A stretch of 64,000 bases of DNA from Prodigiosinella aquatilis (GTDB lineage: Bacteria; Pseudomonadota; Gammaproteobacteria; Enterobacterales; Enterobacteriaceae): contig CP128857.1 of NCBI GenBank assembly GCA_030388725.1, positions 3,410,001 through 3,474,000 of the forward strand. The letters are read 5' to 3'. Positions 62,225-64,000 of this stretch are shown piece after piece. The notes beneath the pieces are model-generated. The model saw only the letters and a list, made by a program, of their open reading frames with translations, made no database searches and was not told the DNA's origin. Made by a program: the position numbers and the translations under genes. Within the stretch, counting starts at the first letter, position 1. Each line of letters opens with the position of its first letter.

Positions 62225-64000
62225 TTTGCCGATGCGAATTATCCGCGCTCGAACGAACAATCTGAAGAATGTAACCCTCGAGATCCCAAAGCATAAGATT
62301 GTCGTTTTCACAGGGGTTTCCGGCTGTGGGAAATCGTCGCTTCTGTTCGATACCATAGCCGCTGAGTCGCAACACCAATTGGCCGAAACTTATTCGACCT
62401 TCGTTCGCAACCGGCTAAAGCCTCAGGGACACCCGGAAGCGGACCGTCTCGAAAATCTACCGGCATCGATTGTCGTTGATCAGCGTCGGCTAGGTGGCAA
62501 CGCTCGCTCCACAGTCGGAACCGTGACGGAGATTTACGCTCTCCTGCGTCTGCTTTTCTCGCGCATTGGCAAGCCTCATATCGGAGAATCCAGCCTCTTC
62601 TCATTCAATAATCCCAATGGTATGTGTCCGGAGTGTCAGGGATTAGGAACGATCAGGATGATCGACGAGAAAGCGCTGTTCGACCGGGAGCGTTCACTTA
62701 ACGAAGGAGCTATCCGTTTCCCAGGATTCGAGCCGTCTTCATGGCGTTGGAAACGCTACGCTTTGTCAGGCTTCTTCGATACAGCAAAGCCTCTTGGTAC
62801 GTATAGCGAGATAGAGTGGCGACGTCTGACCATTGAGGAAGGTACGCCCGTAACTCACCCCAAGCCAGGCTGGCCGAAAAGCACGGTCTATGAAGGTGTT
62901 TTGCCTCGGCTGCGCCGCTCATTTCTGGAACGCGAAGAGGCGGATCTTAGCACCGTTGAACTGGAAGCACTGGCACGTGTGACGACAAGCGGGCCATGTC
63001 CGGTTTGCGGAGGCGGCCGTCTCAATCCTCAAGTGCTTTCCTGCCAGATCGCTGGCCACAACATTGCGGAATGTGCTGAGATGGAGGCAAGCGAACTGCT
63101 CGATTTTGTTCGTGGAATAAAAGAGAAGGAGATGCTCCCAGTCGTATCATCCATGGTAGAAAAACTCGAAAGCATGATCGATATAGGGCTCGACTATCTC
63201 AGTTTGAATCGGGGAACATCCGGTCTGTCCGGCGGCGAATCCCAACGGATCAAGATGATCCGTCATCTTGGCAGCAGTCTTGCGGATATTGCCTATGTAT
63301 TCGATGAGCCGAGTGTTGGTCTGCACGCCCGCGATGTTCGCCATCTCGGTGAGTTGCTTATCCGCTTGAGGGACAAGGGGAACAGCATTCTTCTGGTCGA
63401 ACACGACCCCGATATCATCGCCATCGCCGATCATGTAATCGACATGGGGCCTCAGGCAGGACAAAGCGGTGGAGAGGTTGTCTATCAGGGATCGGTGGCG
63501 AACCTGAAATTAGCTGATACGGAGACAGGTCGAGCCTTTCGCAAGCTGCGGCACTTCAGCAAAAAGCCTCGCACTCCGTCCGGGTGGATCAGCATCCATA
63601 ATCAATCGATGTTCAATGTACATAACGTGTCCGTCGAAATCCCGCTTGGGGTAATGACGGTGGTCGCGGGTGTTGCGGGGTCCGGAAAATCGACACTTGT
63701 TAACCGGATATTGCCCCGGCTTCGTTCTGATGTCGTCGTTATTGATCAGACTGAGCTTCGCGGCTCTTTTCGTTCAACACCAGCCAGTTACCTTGGTATT
63801 CTCGACGACATTCGTCACTATTTCGCGCGGCGGAGCGGCAAGCATGTTGGACTGTTCAGCACGAATTCTGCCGGAGCCTGCCCTCTCTGCAAAGGACGCG
63901 GTGTCATCCGTACCGATCTCGCATTCCTCGATGCGGTTGAGGCGGTTTGCGAAGTCTGTGACGGTTCCGGTTATAGCGCGGAAGCGCGCTCAGCCCGAGT
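62217..64000 (+). CDS. UvrA-like ABC ATPase, UvrA2/DrrC type (3' end off window)
   Basis: The frame is open from ATG 62217 to the right edge (594 codons). Seen in order: Walker A1 GVSGCGKSS (33-41), zinc-type CPECQGLGT, CPVCGGG, ABC signature LSGGESQRIK (337-346), Walker B AYVFDEPSVGLH, second Walker A GVAGSGKST (485-493) and another CPLCKGRG...CEVCDG zinc pair. The distance from the first Walker A to its signature is about 150 residues shorter than in UvrA, so the UvrB-binding region is probably missing, as in UvrA2 and DrrC drug-resistance proteins. It overlaps the MarR gene by eight bases. Confidence 0.87.
   Translation, partial: MPDLPMRIIRARTNNLKNVTLEIPKHKIVVFTGVSGCGKSSLLFDTIAAESQHQLAETYSTFVRNRLKPQGHPEADRLENLPASIVVDQRRLGGNARSTVGTVTEIYALLRLLFSRIGKPHIGESSLFSFNNPNGMCPECQGLGTIRMIDEKALFDRERSLNEGAIRFPGFEPSSWRWKRYALSGFFDTAKPLGTYSEIEWRRLTIEEGTPVTHPKPGWPKSTVYEGVLPRLRRSFLEREEADLSTVELEALARVTTSGPCPVCGGGRLNPQVLSCQIAGHNIAECAEMEASELLDFVRGIKEKEMLPVVSSMVEKLESMIDIGLDYLSLNRGTSGLSGGESQRIKMIRHLGSSLADIAYVFDEPSVGLHARDVRHLGELLIRLRDKGNSILLVEHDPDIIAIADHVIDMGPQAGQSGGEVVYQGSVANLKLADTETGRAFRKLRHFSKKPRTPSGWISIHNQSMFNVHNVSVEIPLGVMTVVAGVAGSGKSTLVNRILPRLRSDVVVIDQTELRGSFRSTPASYLGILDDIRHYFARRSGKHVGLFSTNSAGACPLCKGRGVIRTDLAFLDAVEAVCEVCDGSGYSAEARSAR

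Noticed and set aside
1..64000. CRISPR arrays, prophage structural genes, insertion-sequence transposases, rRNA
   Set aside because: No regularly spaced repeats, phage morphogenesis genes, complete transposases or rRNA sequences were seen anywhere in the window.

Overview
The window is chromosomal DNA from a member of the Enterobacterales. Almost every core gene has a close relative in E. coli, with the same small-gene neighbourhoods: sdaC-sdaB, ppk-ppx, serT-yccA-tusE-yccX-hspQ-yccU-mgsA-helD-yccF-yccS, sxy-sulA-ompA, mdtABCD-baeSR, yegQ-cyaR and thiMD. The way these blocks are joined, the type of palindromic intergenic repeat near 12.4 kb and the metabolic genes suggest a plant-associated Pectobacteriaceae (Dickeya/Brenneria-like). 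That genus-level guess is inference and was not tested by any search.

Layout. 1-5 kb: purE (cut by the left edge), purK, then the serine uptake and deamination pair sdaC-sdaB. 5-12.4 kb: a small XRE regulator, the polyphosphate genes ppk-ppx behind a good Pho box, and small stress or unknown genes (yfgG, ybiI, uspF, a DUF4186 gene, a cysteine hydrolase). 12.4-16.8 kb: an accessory island on the 3' side of tRNA-Ser(UGA). It holds a palindromic repeat, a frameshifted pseudogene, an unknown TTG-start gene, a two-gene operon of a caspase-like protease and an alpha/beta hydrolase, and decayed coding debris. 16.8-28.3 kb: conserved core from serT to ompA, with readable sigma-32 (hspQ) and LexA (sulA) sites. 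28.3-45.4 kb: an aldo/keto reductase, nupC, the MdtABCD/BaeSR efflux operon with a coupled 55-residue small ORF at its end, a glutathionyl-hydroquinone reductase, trhP, the CyaR sRNA and psiE. 45.5-50 kb: thiM-thiD under a TPP riboswitch, a VOC protein, and a LysR/quinone-reductase pair. 50.1-56.9 kb: an AfuABC/FbpABC-type ABC importer followed by an inositol-monophosphatase/dual-specificity-phosphatase fusion (frameshifted) and a LacI regulator, behind a probable Pho box. 57-64 kb: a LysR/LysE pair, about 1 kb of gene debris, an orphan OppA-type binding protein, and a MarR regulator coupled to a short UvrA-like ATPase that runs off the right edge.

The most interesting parts are: the caspase/hydrolase operon, a candidate conflict or abortive-infection module; the Pho-box importer with built-in phosphatases, which looks like uptake and dephosphorylation of an organic phosphate rather than iron transport; and the marR-uvrA-like pair, whose 17-bp perfect palindrome lies across the marR start codon. 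All three functional readings are inference from motifs and context.
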